A stretch of 64,000 nucleotides of DNA from Pseudoxanthomonas mexicana (GTDB taxonomy: Bacteria > Pseudomonadota > Gammaproteobacteria > Xanthomonadales > Xanthomonadaceae): NCBI RefSeq assembly GCF_001556105.1, contig NZ_LSIF01000036.1:1-64000 (forward strand), written 5' to 3'. This document shows positions 62,483 to 64,000 of this stretch, piece after piece. Below the pieces are notes generated by a model, which was not told where the DNA came from, did no database searches, and saw nothing but the letters and a program-made list of their open reading frames with translations. Numbering within the stretch: position 1 is the stretch's first letter; every line of letters starts with the position of its first letter. The position numbers and the translations under genes are program-made.

Positions 62483-64000
62483 TCAGGGCGTGACCCCGGT
62501 CGCGGTGACGCGGCATTGCAGCGTCAGCACGATCTGTCCCCCTGCAGGGAAGGCCGGGATGGTTACGCCAGTGCCGGTCAGGGTGGCGACCGGCACCGTG
62601 GCGCCAGGACAGGTCGCGCCGCCCGTCGCGGTACAGGTGGCAGTCGCCTGGGGGTCGGCGCAGTTCAGGCCCGCGCCCGGCGCGTCGCGGATGACGGTCC
62701 CATTCGCCGCGCTCGGACCGGGATTGCTGGCAGTCACGGTGTAGGTGACCACGCTACCCGACAAGGCGGTGGTGGGACTGGCGGACTTGATGATCGACAA
62801 GTCGGTACGCGGGATGCGCACGTTGCGGAAGACGCAGCTCAGCTGGTCGCCCGCTGCCGGGGCGAACGCGAACGAAGCGCCAGTGCCGGTGGGTGCCGAC
62901 CCGCCGTTGCGCGCATTCGTGCAGGCATAGGTCGTGGTGTAGTCCGAAAGGTTGGTGCCCGCCGCGCCGGTTTCGGAGAACGTATAGCTGGCGCCCGCCG
63001 TCGCCGGGCTGACGATCGCCACCTGCGTCGGCGCGGTGGTTGCGCCGGTCGTCGTCACCGACGCACCGGCGCCGGCACCAGCACCTGCGATGGCGAGCGC
63101 GAACTGGTCCGAGGCCTGCAGGCGTCCGTCTGGCAGTTCCTTGCTCAGCCGCAGGACCGGGCGTGCGGTATTGGTGATGGCGCAGACGATCTGGTTGTTG
63201 GCCGCCGGTGTGACGTTCCAGGTGGGCGATGCCCCGGACGGTGTGAATGCGATCCCGTTGCGCGTGCAGCTGATCGCCGCGGTGTATGCACCCGTCAGCG
63301 TGGAGGCACTGCCGCTCGCCATCGTGTCGCGCAGGTAGTACGTCGTGCCCGTGGTCACCGCCAGCGCGCCCGTGCTCGCCTGCTGGCCCACACCGGTACC
63401 GGACGTGGTGGCCTCGCGCACGGTCCCGGCGGTCGACGTGGTGCCGATCTGCACCGTGAACTGGTCGCTCGCCTCGGCGCGCGGTGCGCCCAGCACCTTG
63501 TCCAACGTGATGGTGGTGCCATTGCCGGTGATCGAGCCGTTGCAGCCGGTCGCACTCGCCGCCGCCGCCGGATCACGGAAGGCCGTCGCAGGAATGATGA
63601 CCGGTGCGCCGCCGCCTGGCAGCGTCCAGCGCAGCCGGGCGAAGTTGATGCCACCATGGTTGAGCCAGTACATGCGCACCAGCGCACAGCTGTTCGCATT
63701 GGCGGCGGTGAAGCTGCCGAGCGTGGCGTAATCGTCCTCTCCACTCGTCCAGTTGTTGACGGTGCCAACTGGCACGTCGTACGACGCCGTGCGGTAAGCC
63801 GTGTTGGCGTAGTCGCTGGAGAAGCCCAGCTCCACGTTGTCGTCATGGGCGATGCTGACGTTGTAGGTGCCCGCCTGCGGGAACTGGATCAGCGCATACG
63901 AAACCCGTCCCATCGCCTGCAATCCGCAGGACGTGGCACTGGCGGATCCGATGCCCGAGTGACACAGGTTGTAGCCCGTCTGCCGATAGTTGATGTCTGC
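62483..64000 (-). CDS. DUF11-type surface protein, 5' end outside the window
   Basis: The open frame continues to the right window edge; 505 residues are visible. Near the N-terminal side is a PA14/fibronectin-like segment ('QFPQAGTYNVSIAHDDNVE', 'YWLNHGGINFARLRW'). Three repetitive stretches rich in Thr/Ser/Ala/Gly ('ASDQFTVQIGTTS', 'ASDQFALAIAGAG') and a final DUF11 domain ('SIIKSASPTTALSGSVVTY') follow. It ends at '...CRVTATGVTP' with no visible anchor, LPXTG or membrane helix. It is likely exported and extracellular; role unknown. A start for this gene should lie beyond 64,000. Confidence 0.8.
   Translation of the reverse strand, partial: ADINYRQTGYNLCHSGIGSASATSCGLQAMGRVSYALIQFPQAGTYNVSIAHDDNVELGFSSDYANTAYRTASYDVPVGTVNNWTSGEDDYATLGSFTAANANSCALVRMYWLNHGGINFARLRWTLPGGGAPVIIPATAFRDPAAAASATGCNGSITGNGTTITLDKVLGAPRAEASDQFTVQIGTTSTAGTVREATTSGTGVGQQASTGALAVTTGTTYYLRDTMASGSASTLTGAYTAAISCTRNGIAFTPSGASPTWNVTPAANNQIVCAITNTARPVLRLSKELPDGRLQASDQFALAIAGAGAGAGASVTTTGATTAPTQVAIVSPATAGASYTFSETGAAGTNLSDYTTTYACTNARNGGSAPTGTGASFAFAPAAGDQLSCVFRNVRIPRTDLSIIKSASPTTALSGSVVTYTVTASNPGPSAANGTVIRDAPGAGLNCADPQATATCTATGGATCPGATVPVATLTGTGVTIPAFPAGGQIVLTLQCRVTATGVTP

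Overview
The window looks like the chromosome of a Xanthomonadaceae (Lysobacteraceae) gammaproteobacterium, probably close to Pseudoxanthomonas; the genus is not proven. Core genes are GC-rich with strong third-position G/C bias. Several gene blocks fit this family: bioB-bioF-bioH-bioC, tatABC, tamAB, an S46 dipeptidyl-peptidase, an ECF sigma factor next to a TPR-bearing Ser/Thr kinase, and a DcaP-like porin beside acs. No rRNA, tRNA, CRISPR array, prophage or insertion sequence was found.

Layout. (1) 1-~4150: the distal end of a chromosomal integron cassette array. Seven small AT-richer genes, all on the + strand, are separated by ~60 bp attC sites sharing a 'CCGCTTCGCGG' loop and a 'GTTAGG'-type core. 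The integrase is not in the window and should lie to the left. Cargo: DUF2007/zinc-ribbon protein, a frameshifted unknown, alpha/beta hydrolase, a decayed secreted protein, a secreted unknown, a secreted DUF4440 protein and a NUDIX hydrolase. (2) 4.2-10.8 kb: membrane protein, then an acetate/carboxylate module (LuxR-type regulator, acs, DcaP-like porin, MHS-family transporter). (3) 10.9-19.2 kb: tautomerase, EF-hand protein, ABC ATPase-mutM, ECF sigma factor-Ser/Thr kinase, tdk, and two tandem secreted paralogues. (4) 19.3-26.2 kb: rep helicase, small proteins (VOC, DinB), yceH, e(P4)-type phosphatase-pyrF, a candidate small RNA and a lipoprotein. (5) 26.3-35.6 kb: plsB, FeeM-like acyltransferase, ydcH-like gene, ttcA, rdgC, YgjP-like metalloprotease, alpha/beta hydrolase-hemH. 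(6) 35.7-43.1 kb: SYLF protein, tatABC, BPSS1780-like membrane protein, glutamine amidotransferase, glyQS. (7) 43.2-52.3 kb: tamA-tamB, winged-helix protein, S46 peptidase, a tiny Cys-rich protein. (8) 52.3-57.6 kb: REPIN-like palindrome, mnmG, a possible sigma-54-driven small RNA ending in a strong terminator, Gly/Tyr-rich lipoprotein, threonine dehydratase-like enzyme, YdcF-like protein, SnoaL-like protein. (9) 57.6-64 kb: biotin genes bioB-bioF-bioH-bioC, divergent comF, and the 3' part of a DUF11-type surface protein that runs off the right edge.

How the genes work together. AMP-forming Acs, the neighbouring NarL-type regulator, and the divergent porin-transporter pair form a plausible acetate/organic-acid uptake and activation unit. 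TatABC exports folded proteins; TamA/TamB serve outer-membrane assembly. BioC and BioH make pimeloyl-ACP, and BioF and BioB carry it into the biotin pathway. The most interesting non-core signals are the cassette array with genes in several stages of decay, two candidate small RNAs (25,134-25,236 and ~54,400-54,516), and a compositionally foreign tract inside glyS.
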